DNA of 64,000 nt from the NCBI RefSeq assembly GCF_013618625.1, contig NZ_JABRWO010000009.1:186001-250000 (forward strand), given 5' to 3'. Position 1 is the first letter of the stretch, and each line of letters begins with the position of its first letter. The notes beneath the pieces were generated by a model. The model was not told the origin of the DNA and did no database searches. It saw only the letters and a list, made by a program, of their open reading frames with translations. Position numbers and translations under genes: made by a program. This stretch comes from Bremerella alba (GTDB taxonomy: Bacteria > Planctomycetota > Planctomycetia > Pirellulales > Pirellulaceae). This document shows, piece after piece, positions 54,836-61,732 of the stretch.

Positions 54836-56284
54836 ATGGCGGAAATTCAAGTGGGTGGCTCGCGGTCTCATGCTCCGGAAGTCAACGAGAAGACGCCGTT
54901 GCATCTACTGCTAATCGGTAACTTCCGTGGTACCGGTCACCAGGCGGATCGCATGAGCCCGAAGCCGGTCTCCGTCGATCGCGATAATCTCTACGAATTG
55001 CCCGAGAAGCTTGGTGTGCGTCTCGATGGAATTCTGGCATCCCCCGACGGACAAACCGAGGACATCGAGTTCCAAGAGTTCGAGGATTTCGAGCCAGATG
55101 AATTGTTCGAGAAGCTAACCCTATTCGAGAATCTCCGCACGCTTCGCCGACGCCTGCAAAACCCAAAGCACTTTGACAAAGCCGCTGCGGAAGTCATGGC
55201 CTGGGCACCGCAGCAGGAAGCATCGGCTACCACGACGGTCAAGGATACGACGCCCGTTTCTCCCTCGGCACCAGGGTCGGAAGATTTGTTCGCCGATGTC
55301 CTCTCGCAATCAACCGATACCAGCGGCTCTCCCTTGGAAACGGGCAACTGGGGGGCGTTTATCGCAGAGGTGCTCGCAGGAAGCGATATTCAAAAAGTCG
55401 ATCCGCGACAAGATGAATTGATCGCTGTCGTCGATGAAGCAATCCAGGAGACAATGCGGCGCGTGCTGCAAGGACCGAAGTTTCACGCGTTAGAAATGAA
55501 CTGGCGGGGACTGCGGATGTTGACCTTTCAGGTCGAAACGCACGCCAAGTTGAAGATCTTTATCCTCGACACCACCCCCCAGGCATTTCGCGAAGCTTTG
55601 CAGGACGAGAACTGGCAAACCAGCTGGCTGGCCGAGACAATCACTTCGCCTTCCAAGACACCAGGGGCGACTCCCTGGGCAATGGTGGGCTGCCTGTTTC
55701 CCTGTGGAGTAGATCAGGAGGACTTAATCCTGGCCGCAAAACTAGGCGACATCTGCCAAATCGCAGGGGCTGCCGCCGCGATAGAACTTCGGGCGACCAA
55801 AGAGCAGTGGCTCGATCCTGAATCACCGATTCACGAAGCATGGAATGCCAACCGCCTGACCCGGCCGATGTTGAACGTCACCGGCCTGTGGCCGAGGGTG
55901 CAATTGCGATTGCCATACGGAAAAAAATATAAGTCGACCGACTGTTTCGACTTTGAAGAAATCTCACGACCCGGTGGAAGCCAACTGGCCTGGGGAAGCC
56001 CGGTTTGGCTGGCATGCGCCGCTGTGGCCAACAGCTACAACCAGTCGGGCTGGAGCCTAGACACCTCCGCCGTTTCCCAGTTCAGCGACTTGCCTCTTTA
56101 CTTCGACCCTGCTGACGACGGCGATGCCCATCCGTGCGGAGAATACCTGATCACCGACGAGGAGTCGGCCAAGCTCATGGAGATCGGCCTGAGCCCCGTG
56201 ATCTCGTTCAAGAATCAAGACCGCGTTCAGATTCGCGGTCTTCAATCATTACGCGGCGGCAAATTGCAGGGGCCGTGGAAGTAA
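54836..56284 (+). CDS. TssB-TssC fusion protein lacking the TssC C-terminus
   Basis: A 482-residue protein that joins both sheath families. Residues 1-130 are TssB-like (LHLLLIGNFRG, PVSVDRDNLYELPEKLGVRL, DFEPDELFEKLTLFENLRTL). After a Ser/Thr-rich linker (about 130-175) comes a TssC-like part (FHALEMNWRGLRMLTFQVE, PWAMVGCLFPCGVDQEDL, GDICQIAGAAAAIELRA, LYFDPADDGDAHPCGEYLIT). It stops just after the block matching [14 protein letters not shown] of TssC, so about 110 residues are missing, including the [17 protein letters not shown] region. I chose the ATG at 54836, with GGGGAAA before it; an earlier TTG overlaps the FHA gene. It may cap, start or modify a sheath, or act alone. Homology is clear by eye; the role is inferred. 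Confidence 0.88.
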   Translation: MAEIQVGGSRSHAPEVNEKTPLHLLLIGNFRGTGHQADRMSPKPVSVDRDNLYELPEKLGVRLDGILASPDGQTEDIEFQEFEDFEPDELFEKLTLFENLRTLRRRLQNPKHFDKAAAEVMAWAPQQEASATTTVKDTTPVSPSAPGSEDLFADVLSQSTDTSGSPLETGNWGAFIAEVLAGSDIQKVDPRQDELIAVVDEAIQETMRRVLQGPKFHALEMNWRGLRMLTFQVETHAKLKIFILDTTPQAFREALQDENWQTSWLAETITSPSKTPGATPWAMVGCLFPCGVDQEDLILAAKLGDICQIAGAAAAIELRATKEQWLDPESPIHEAWNANRLTRPMLNVTGLWPRVQLRLPYGKKYKSTDCFDFEEISRPGGSQLAWGSPVWLACAAVANSYNQSGWSLDTSAVSQFSDLPLYFDPADDGDAHPCGEYLITDEESAKLMEIGLSPVISFKNQDRVQIRGLQSLRGGKLQGPWK

Positions 56285-56311
56285 CAACGTCTCATGGGCG
56301 AAAAGAAAGAG

Positions 56312-56399
56312 AACCACGGATTACACGGATGAACACAGATCAGAAAAGACGTCGAAGACGGCTCTAAGATATCGGTGTTCATTCGTGTAATCCGTGGTT
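56312..56399. repeat. 29-bp imperfect inverted-repeat element (possible palindromic repeat or terminator)
   Basis: The left arm (56312-56340, starting AACCACGGATTACACGG) and right arm (56371-56399, ending GTGTAATCCGTGGTT) match at 27 of 29 positions around a 30-base loop. It lies between two convergent genes (stops at 56284 and 56438). The ACCACGGATTACACGG core is one I recall as an interspersed repeat in many environmental genomes. It has no T-tract, so termination is possible but not shown. Confidence 0.8.
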
Positions 56400-56437
56400 A
56401 AAACTCTTACTCTCGTTGAGCACAGCGGCTCAAAAGC

Positions 56438-57400
56438 CTACTGCCCCAGGATATACGAGAACATCAGCGGAGCCACGATCGAGGCGTCCGAATTGATCAT
56501 GAACTTGGGGCTATCCTTGCTCAGCTTGTACCACGTGATCTTTTCGTTGGGGACCGCACCACTGTACGAGCCGAACGAAGTGGTCGAATCGGAGATCTGG
56601 CAGAAGTAGCTCCACAGATTCGAGTCGCGCATTTCCAGGTCTTGCAGAATTAGCGGAACGGCACAAATCGCGAAGTCACCCGCAATGCCGCCACCAATTT
56701 GATAGAAGCCGATTCCGTTCTTTTCGTGCTCTAAGTACCACTTCACCAAGTCTTGCATCATGCGGGTACCTGGGTGAATTACGTTGTGGGTTGAAAGGGT
56801 GCCGTCATAGACGCGAGCCGCAAAGATGTTACCCAGCGTCGAGTCTTCCCAGCCGGGGGTAAACACGGGAATCCCTTTTTCGTAAGCGGCCAGAACCCAA
56901 CTGTTTTCCGGCGGGATCTGATAGTGCTCTTGAAGCTTGCCGTCTTTAAGTAGGCGGAAGAAATAATCGGTCGGGAAGTGTTGCTCTCCCTTTTGATCGG
57001 CTTCCTGCCAGTACTCGAGCAAGTTGTCCTCGAAGTGACGAATGACCGTTTCGGGAATACAAGTGTCCGTAACGCGGTTAAATCCCCCTTCGCGAAGTTT
57101 GAATTCATCTTCCGGCGAAAGGTCGCGGTAATTGGGGCATAGCTCGTATTCGTCGTGTGCCACCAAGTTAAAGAAATCTTCTTCGAAGTTAGCAGCAGTG
57201 CAGCTAATCGCGTGCACTTTGTCCTGACGGATCATTTCCGCCAGCGAGATGCCTAGTTCGGCGGTGCTCATCGCACCGGCAATGGACATAAACATCTTGC
57301 CACCACCTTCGACCATCGACTTATAGGTCTTGGCCGCTTCCACCATCTCGCGAGCGTTAAAGTGACGGTAATGCTTGTCCATAAACGCACTGATGCTCAT
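56438..57400 (-). CDS. Deoxyhypusine synthase-like protein
   Basis: The 320-residue product is a NAD-dependent DHS-family enzyme. Conserved stretches are FMSIAGAMSTAELGISLAEM, VHAISCTAANFEEDFFNLVA, IPVFTPGWEDSTLGN, GIGFYQIGGGIAGDFAIC and SGAVPNEKITWYKL. Lys292 in ITWYKL corresponds to the catalytic lysine of eukaryotic deoxyhypusine synthase. Bacteria lack eIF5A; bacterial members can act as homospermidine synthases, so the reaction here is uncertain. The start at 57400 has AGGAG seven bases upstream; an ATG at 57406 is closer than usual. It converges on the T6SS locus with the inverted-repeat element between, and is probably unrelated to it. Confidence 0.9.
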   Translation of the reverse strand: MSISAFMDKHYRHFNAREMVEAAKTYKSMVEGGGKMFMSIAGAMSTAELGISLAEMIRQDKVHAISCTAANFEEDFFNLVAHDEYELCPNYRDLSPEDEFKLREGGFNRVTDTCIPETVIRHFEDNLLEYWQEADQKGEQHFPTDYFFRLLKDGKLQEHYQIPPENSWVLAAYEKGIPVFTPGWEDSTLGNIFAARVYDGTLSTHNVIHPGTRMMQDLVKWYLEHEKNGIGFYQIGGGIAGDFAICAVPLILQDLEMRDSNLWSYFCQISDSTTSFGSYSGAVPNEKITWYKLSKDSPKFMINSDASIVAPLMFSYILGQ

Positions 57401-57611
57401 CGACATTCTCCTGACCAAAGACGGGGAAAACCCCAGGGCAACCACGGTGGATGTAAGGCGGGAAATTATAACAGCGGTGGATTGAGTATGAAATCGGGTG
57501 GCCTGAGCGGATGCGGCAACCAGTATCCGGCAGGGTTGAAATCGCAATAATTGAAGGGTCGATCCGAATGACACAACGGAACGCTCCTCATCCCCCCGAG
57601 AAGATCCACCT

Positions 57612-58265
57612 ATGGTTTATGCCGCTGCCGTTTTACTACTGCTGGTCAATGCGTTTGCCTGGCTGACGACCTTTGTCACGTTGCCAGGCAACTGGATCTT
57701 GCTGCTTTGCACGGCCCTATACGCTTACTTTCTACCGGCCGAGTATTTCCCACGGGTTAGCTGGACCGTAGTGATTGTCATCGCTGTGCTGGCGGTGATC
57801 GGAGAAGTGGTCGAGTTTCTGGCCGGAGCCGCCGGAGCGGCCAAGCAGGGAGGAAGCCGCTGGGGCGTGTTTTTGTCACTGGTCGGCGCGTTCGTCGGTA
57901 GCCTGAGCGGGGCCATTCTGCTGAGCTTCATTCCCATTCTCGGAACGATGATCGGCGCTTTGTTGGGGGGCGCGCTCGGCGCGTTCGGAGGTGCCTGGCT
58001 CGGAGAGCATAACACCGAAAAGACACACGGAGAACGGATGGCGATCGGTCAGGGGGCGTTTATCGGACGCATCATGGGAACCGTCGGCAAGCTGATTGTC
58101 GGCGTGATCATGCTGGTTTTAGTCACGCTCGATTCGTTCTTTGATCTTAAGAAAGAACCGATACCCGAGCAGGTATCGACCGAACCGGAAGTCGGTTATC
58201 TCTTCAACTTAAAGTCGGACGTCGTCGATCCTTCCCCGACGTCGACCGTTTCGGCCGACAAGTAG
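57612..58265 (+). CDS. DUF456 family membrane protein
   Basis: The 217-residue protein is almost entirely hydrophobic, with about five to six membrane helices. It has the DUF456 pattern: LPGNWILLLCTALYAYF near the start, VVIVIAVLAVIGEVVEFLAG followed by GAAKQGGSRWGV, then glycine-rich helices (FIPILGTMIGALLGGALGA, FGGAWLGE). A soluble tail from about 185 ends in a Ser/Thr/Asp-rich sequence. The function of DUF456 proteins is not established. It diverges from the deoxyhypusine synthase-like gene and stops eight bases before the end of the convergent lipoprotein gene. Confidence 0.88.
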   Translation: MVYAAAVLLLLVNAFAWLTTFVTLPGNWILLLCTALYAYFLPAEYFPRVSWTVVIVIAVLAVIGEVVEFLAGAAGAAKQGGSRWGVFLSLVGAFVGSLSGAILLSFIPILGTMIGALLGGALGAFGGAWLGEHNTEKTHGERMAIGQGAFIGRIMGTVGKLIVGVIMLVLVTLDSFFDLKKEPIPEQVSTEPEVGYLFNLKSDVVDPSPTSTVSADK

Positions 58266-58272
58266 CGATCAC

Positions 58273-58662
58273 TTATTTGGCCAATTGAAAATCGAACGTC
58301 GCCTGATCATCCGAAACCGATGCGTTGAGATCGGTGGTTCGTACGGAATGGTACTTTCGGGGAATGTTCTCTGAATATCTCGTGGTTGGTGGCGAGTTCG
58401 GATTCTTCGAAGGAATTTCAACCAACGAGGGTTCAATGGCAACCTTGTAGTCACCAGGGGGAACGGCGAGCTGATAACTGCCATCGCCGATATCACCACG
58501 GGCGGCATGACCGGTCGCCGTGTTCTCAAACGAGATCGATCCTCCTTGAACCGGTTTGCCATCTAAGACCACACTGCCGGTCACATTGATCATGTGCGGC
58601 CCTGCTGGACCGCAACCCACGAGAAACAACAGGCTGGCCACGAAAAGGAAATTCTTAATCAT
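58273..58662 (-). CDS. Small lipoprotein with carboxypeptidase regulatory-like domain
   Basis: A 129-residue lipoprotein. The signal ends at FLFLVGC with Cys17 as the lipidated residue. The mature part is one beta-sandwich (INVTGSVVLDGKPVQGGSIS, GHAARGDIGDGSYQLAVPPG, DYKVAIEP), a layout common in planctomycete lipoproteins that often sit beside DUF1559 genes, as here (58721-59704). The gap to that gene is 58 bases, so they are probably co-transcribed. The binding target is unknown. Confidence 0.87.
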   Translation of the reverse strand: MIKNFLFVASLLFLVGCGPAGPHMINVTGSVVLDGKPVQGGSISFENTATGHAARGDIGDGSYQLAVPPGDYKVAIEPSLVEIPSKNPNSPPTTRYSENIPRKYHSVRTTDLNASVSDDQATFDFQLAK

Positions 58663-58720
58663 CAGAACTACTTAAAGGGGGAAGCAATGTCTCGGTGTGG
58701 TCTTCATACAACTCAGATCT

Positions 58721-59704
58721 TTATGGCACTTGAACGACATTGCCGTCATCGCGATCGGCGAGGTTTTTGCCAACATCGATATCCAAGGTCTCAGGCAAAA
58801 AGCGAACCGAAGCATCCGATAAGATTGCCAGCGCGCCGCCGGGATGGGCCGATTGAATTGGGGTATTACATGCATAGCTCTTCGCCCAGTTTCCACCAAT
58901 GATTTTCGTGCCGATGCCCTGGCGAACCGTCGTGATGTTCCAGCATCGATCATCCGTTCCCCACGAGTCGTCGGTGCCGGTAGGGCGTGCCGAGATCTTA
59001 GCTCCCATGTACCAGCCGCTTTCCGGATTACCACGCCCGTCATAGCTTTTGTTGGTGCCGTCAGTCGTAAATCCGGACTGCTCGGAGATGCAGATGGTGT
59101 TGGAGGTTCCGTCGGTAATGTCGCGGAAACTTGTACCGACGAAGTTGCGGAAAACGCCCCCATCAGAAACCGAACTGCTGTTGTATGCCGCGAAGTCGGT
59201 GGTGATGTGGTTATCGCTGCCGGCAATCAAGATATAGTCAGGCTGCTGCACTTGGACTTGATCGCCTGAGGGACCGGTCGCCAGAAAACGGGGCAGGGGA
59301 CTCGAGGGGCACCAGTAGCCGTCAATCGCGATGTCCTTAATAACATTCCGCAGAGGGCCGGAGCCACCGGAACCTAGCCAGAACGTCATTTGATAATTAT
59401 TGGACGCCGTACGAATCTGATCCAAGAACGCATCTTGTTCGATATAGGGTAACAGGCATACCCAGGCCGTTGGCCCATGCGCGCCCAGGTTTCCGTTTCC
59501 GGCAATGGACGAGGGGGGAAACGTGCTGTGCGTATCGTGATAATTGTGCAGCGATAAGCCAAGCTGCTTCAGGTTGTTACTGCAGCTCATGCGACGGGCC
59601 GCTTCACGTGCTTGTTGAACGGCTGGCAGAAGCAAAGCAATCAGCACGCCAATAATCGCAATCACCACGAGCAATTCGACCAGCGTGAAGCCACGTTTCC
59701 GCAT
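58721..59704 (-). CDS. DUF1559 prepilin-like protein
   Basis: The 327-residue protein begins with a class III prepilin leader (MRKRGFTLVELLVVIAIIG), with cleavage expected after Gly5, then the hydrophobic helix and the hallmark LLPAVQQAREAARRMSCSN. The body has SNNLKQLGLSLHNYHDTHST, ITDGTSNTICISEQSG and a C-terminal SAHPGGALAILSDASVRFLP block. DUF1559 proteins are strongly expanded in Planctomycetes, with unresolved function (pseudopilin or surface display). The downstream gap of 58 bases to the small lipoprotein suggests an operon. Confidence 0.95.
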   Translation of the reverse strand: MRKRGFTLVELLVVIAIIGVLIALLLPAVQQAREAARRMSCSNNLKQLGLSLHNYHDTHSTFPPSSIAGNGNLGAHGPTAWVCLLPYIEQDAFLDQIRTASNNYQMTFWLGSGGSGPLRNVIKDIAIDGYWCPSSPLPRFLATGPSGDQVQVQQPDYILIAGSDNHITTDFAAYNSSSVSDGGVFRNFVGTSFRDITDGTSNTICISEQSGFTTDGTNKSYDGRGNPESGWYMGAKISARPTGTDDSWGTDDRCWNITTVRQGIGTKIIGGNWAKSYACNTPIQSAHPGGALAILSDASVRFLPETLDIDVGKNLADRDDGNVVQVP

Positions 59705-59934
59705 TTTGATACTACCTAGTACGGGATCAAGTTAAGAATCGATATCGTTCTGTATTTTCTTAGTTTAGATTCAATTGTCACATCGACAATGGCTTAAGTG
59801 TGCTTAAAGGGTATTTGTCTCCCGAAAAATGGTGTATATGGGTATGTTGTCCTCGGTGTATGCCTCTTGGGGGTTGGTGCCAGAACCTCTTGAGATGGGT
59901 TCTTGGTCCGGAAGAGCAAGCTAAGACACCCTGT

Positions 59935-60516
59935 CTAACTTCCATCATCCCTACCGATGGCTTCATCCAGGATCGAAACGCTGGCAAGCGGCGGATGCAG
60001 CCAAGGGGCAAAGACCTTTGTCAGCAGCGGCATGACTACCCACGCTAAGGTCACGGTGACGAAGATCGTCGTGACCGCTGTCGCCACGACGCTATGTAGG
60101 CTGCTCAGAGCCGGAGGCAGAACATTTCCCCAGAATAAGACCGACGGAAAAACGCCGAGCCAGGTGACAATCGCCATTTTCCAGCGAGGGGGGCTTAGCT
60201 TGGGATCGCTAAAGAAGGCTTCTAAGCCGTGCAACTTGCGGCGAGTTGCCTCTTCGACCACCAGCGGCTTGGTCAACTCATGGAAGTTGCGAAAGCGTGC
60301 CGATTGATAAAACGCGTCACATGATGCCTGATTTTCGAAGGATCTTAGAATGCCGTATTCACAACCATGAGCACCTGGCGCGGGAGCCAGAAGGAGCACA
60401 CCGGCCGTGCCTGGTTCGTGCAGCGATTCTCGGGCAAACTCGCGCAGCGCGGCGTCATACTCGGCCTCCTTACCAGGTTTGGCTTGGTGAGTAATCGCGA
60501 CATGAACCTGACTCAT
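59935..60516 (-). CDS. ABM-domain membrane protein
   Basis: The 193-residue protein has an N-terminal antibiotic biosynthesis monooxygenase-like ferredoxin-fold domain (about 1-95: VHVAITHQAKPGKEAEYDAA, YGILRSFENQASCDAFYQS, FRNFHELTKPLV), then two or three membrane helices (MAIVTWLGVFPSVLFWG; VVATAVTTIFVTVTLAWVVM). This ABM-plus-membrane arrangement is known in uncharacterised proteins; the substrate is unknown. The 230 bases between this gene and the DUF1559 gene downstream hold a short hairpin around AGAACC/GGTTCT near 59882-59903 and nothing else recognised. Confidence 0.85.
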   Translation of the reverse strand: MSQVHVAITHQAKPGKEAEYDAALREFARESLHEPGTAGVLLLAPAPGAHGCEYGILRSFENQASCDAFYQSARFRNFHELTKPLVVEEATRRKLHGLEAFFSDPKLSPPRWKMAIVTWLGVFPSVLFWGNVLPPALSSLHSVVATAVTTIFVTVTLAWVVMPLLTKVFAPWLHPPLASVSILDEAIGRDDGS

Positions 60517-60766
60517 GTGGGCCTCGTGGGTGCTTCTAATTCGATCAGAGATACCGATTTTTAAAGAACGCTATTGAGACACGTTACGCTTGGTCTGGTT
60601 CGCAAGCAAGGGAGGGCCCTTGTAAGACGTAGCCTTTAGCGGTGGTAAGGCGAGCGGTGATTTCTCGCTTTGTTTCGGGAAACTTTGTTTTCCCCGCAAC
60701 CCAGCGGCTATCTCGGCGATAACGCATTAATACGCAGGGCAATTCTAATCGTGAAGGATTCAGGTT

Positions 60767-61627
60767 ATGTGGAAGATAAGTGCGTCGGTGGGAAGTTACG
60801 AAAGTGGTGCCGTCAACAAAGCCACGGACGTGACTACGGTTCAGAAGATGCTGACCGAAATTGCTAAGAAAGCATCCAACCCGCTCTTCGATCCCAAGGG
60901 CATCGACGGAAAAATTGCTCGGGTGGGTGCTTCCTCAGGGACGGTCAAAGCGATCAACAACTTTCAGATGAAACGCGTTGGCATGGCCCGGGCCGATGGG
61001 CGGATCGACGTGGGCGGCAAAACCTGGAAAACAATGACTTCCATGATTGGGGCCGTTGCTCCTCCTGCCGCCAGGCCCGTTCCGGTCGGCGGCATGGTTA
61101 CCCTTACCGTTCAGCACGGTGGAAAGATGCCTACCAATACGAAACGCCAGGGAGACGAGGCGGCGACGTACAACGGTATGTACGAGTCGGTCTTTACGCT
61201 CACCGGTGGTGGCATAAACGGTACGTTCCGAGGATCTATTTGGCCAGATAATATGACGGTCAAGGGACGAGTCGTTGATGGTACCTATCCCCTGCACATT
61301 GGTTTTCACAAAGGGGGAAATGCCGCCAAGCAAGAAGCGGATAAGTTGGTCATGCGGCGAGATGGCATTCGTCCTGGGCTTTTGGTTAACATGCGAAAGC
61401 CCGTGAACGTGCAGAGCGACAATCCCGGTAAGGTAACGTCTGTGGGGATCAATGTGCACAATGGCTTCGTCAATAATCGTATGTCCGACGGTTGTTTAAC
61501 GATCCAGCCGTCTGACTGGCCTCGCTTCATCCAGCTCTTTCTGGATGGGTTTCCCGACATCAACGATTGGCACGCGATGTATACCAACACCGGCAAGAAG
61601 ATTGGCCAGTTGGTTATCAAGACGTAG
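60767..61627 (+). CDS. Peptidoglycan-binding-like protein with L,D-transpeptidase-type active site; candidate T6SS effector
   Basis: The 286-residue protein has no signal peptide or membrane helix. Residues 10-95 resemble a peptidoglycan-binding helical domain (VTTVQKMLTEIAKKA, GTVKAINNFQMKRVG). Residues 110-286 are beta-rich and carry VHNGFVNNRMSDGCLTI, with His231, Ser240 and Cys243. The H-x(8)-S-x-G-C pattern matches the YkuD-type L,D-transpeptidase catalytic motif and the related T6SS effector family Tlde1 (DUF2778). A cell-wall enzyme without an export signal, 4.5 kb from a T6SS, is a reasonable effector candidate. No immunity gene is obvious next to it. The 250-base divergent gap upstream contains its promoter; a GAAGGA lies before the ATG. 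Confidence 0.7.
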   Translation: MWKISASVGSYESGAVNKATDVTTVQKMLTEIAKKASNPLFDPKGIDGKIARVGASSGTVKAINNFQMKRVGMARADGRIDVGGKTWKTMTSMIGAVAPPAARPVPVGGMVTLTVQHGGKMPTNTKRQGDEAATYNGMYESVFTLTGGGINGTFRGSIWPDNMTVKGRVVDGTYPLHIGFHKGGNAAKQEADKLVMRRDGIRPGLLVNMRKPVNVQSDNPGKVTSVGINVHNGFVNNRMSDGCLTIQPSDWPRFIQLFLDGFPDINDWHAMYTNTGKKIGQLVIKT

Positions 61628-61651
61628 TCTTCGGGCACAAACAAGAAATGA

Positions 61652-61687
61652 AAACGGGCCAGTCGCTGCGTTGCGACTGGCCCGTTT
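61652..61687. terminator. Bidirectional intrinsic terminator
   Basis: A perfect 15-bp stem (AAACGGGCCAGTCGC at 61652-61666 and its complement at 61673-61687) has a six-base loop, flanked by T-rich sequence on both strands. It lies between the convergent 60767-61627 gene and the SHD1 gene and serves both. Confidence 0.93.
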
Positions 61688-61732
61688 CGTTTGGATTCTG
61701 CTTGGGAGAAATCAATCCCACGCGCGCACCGA

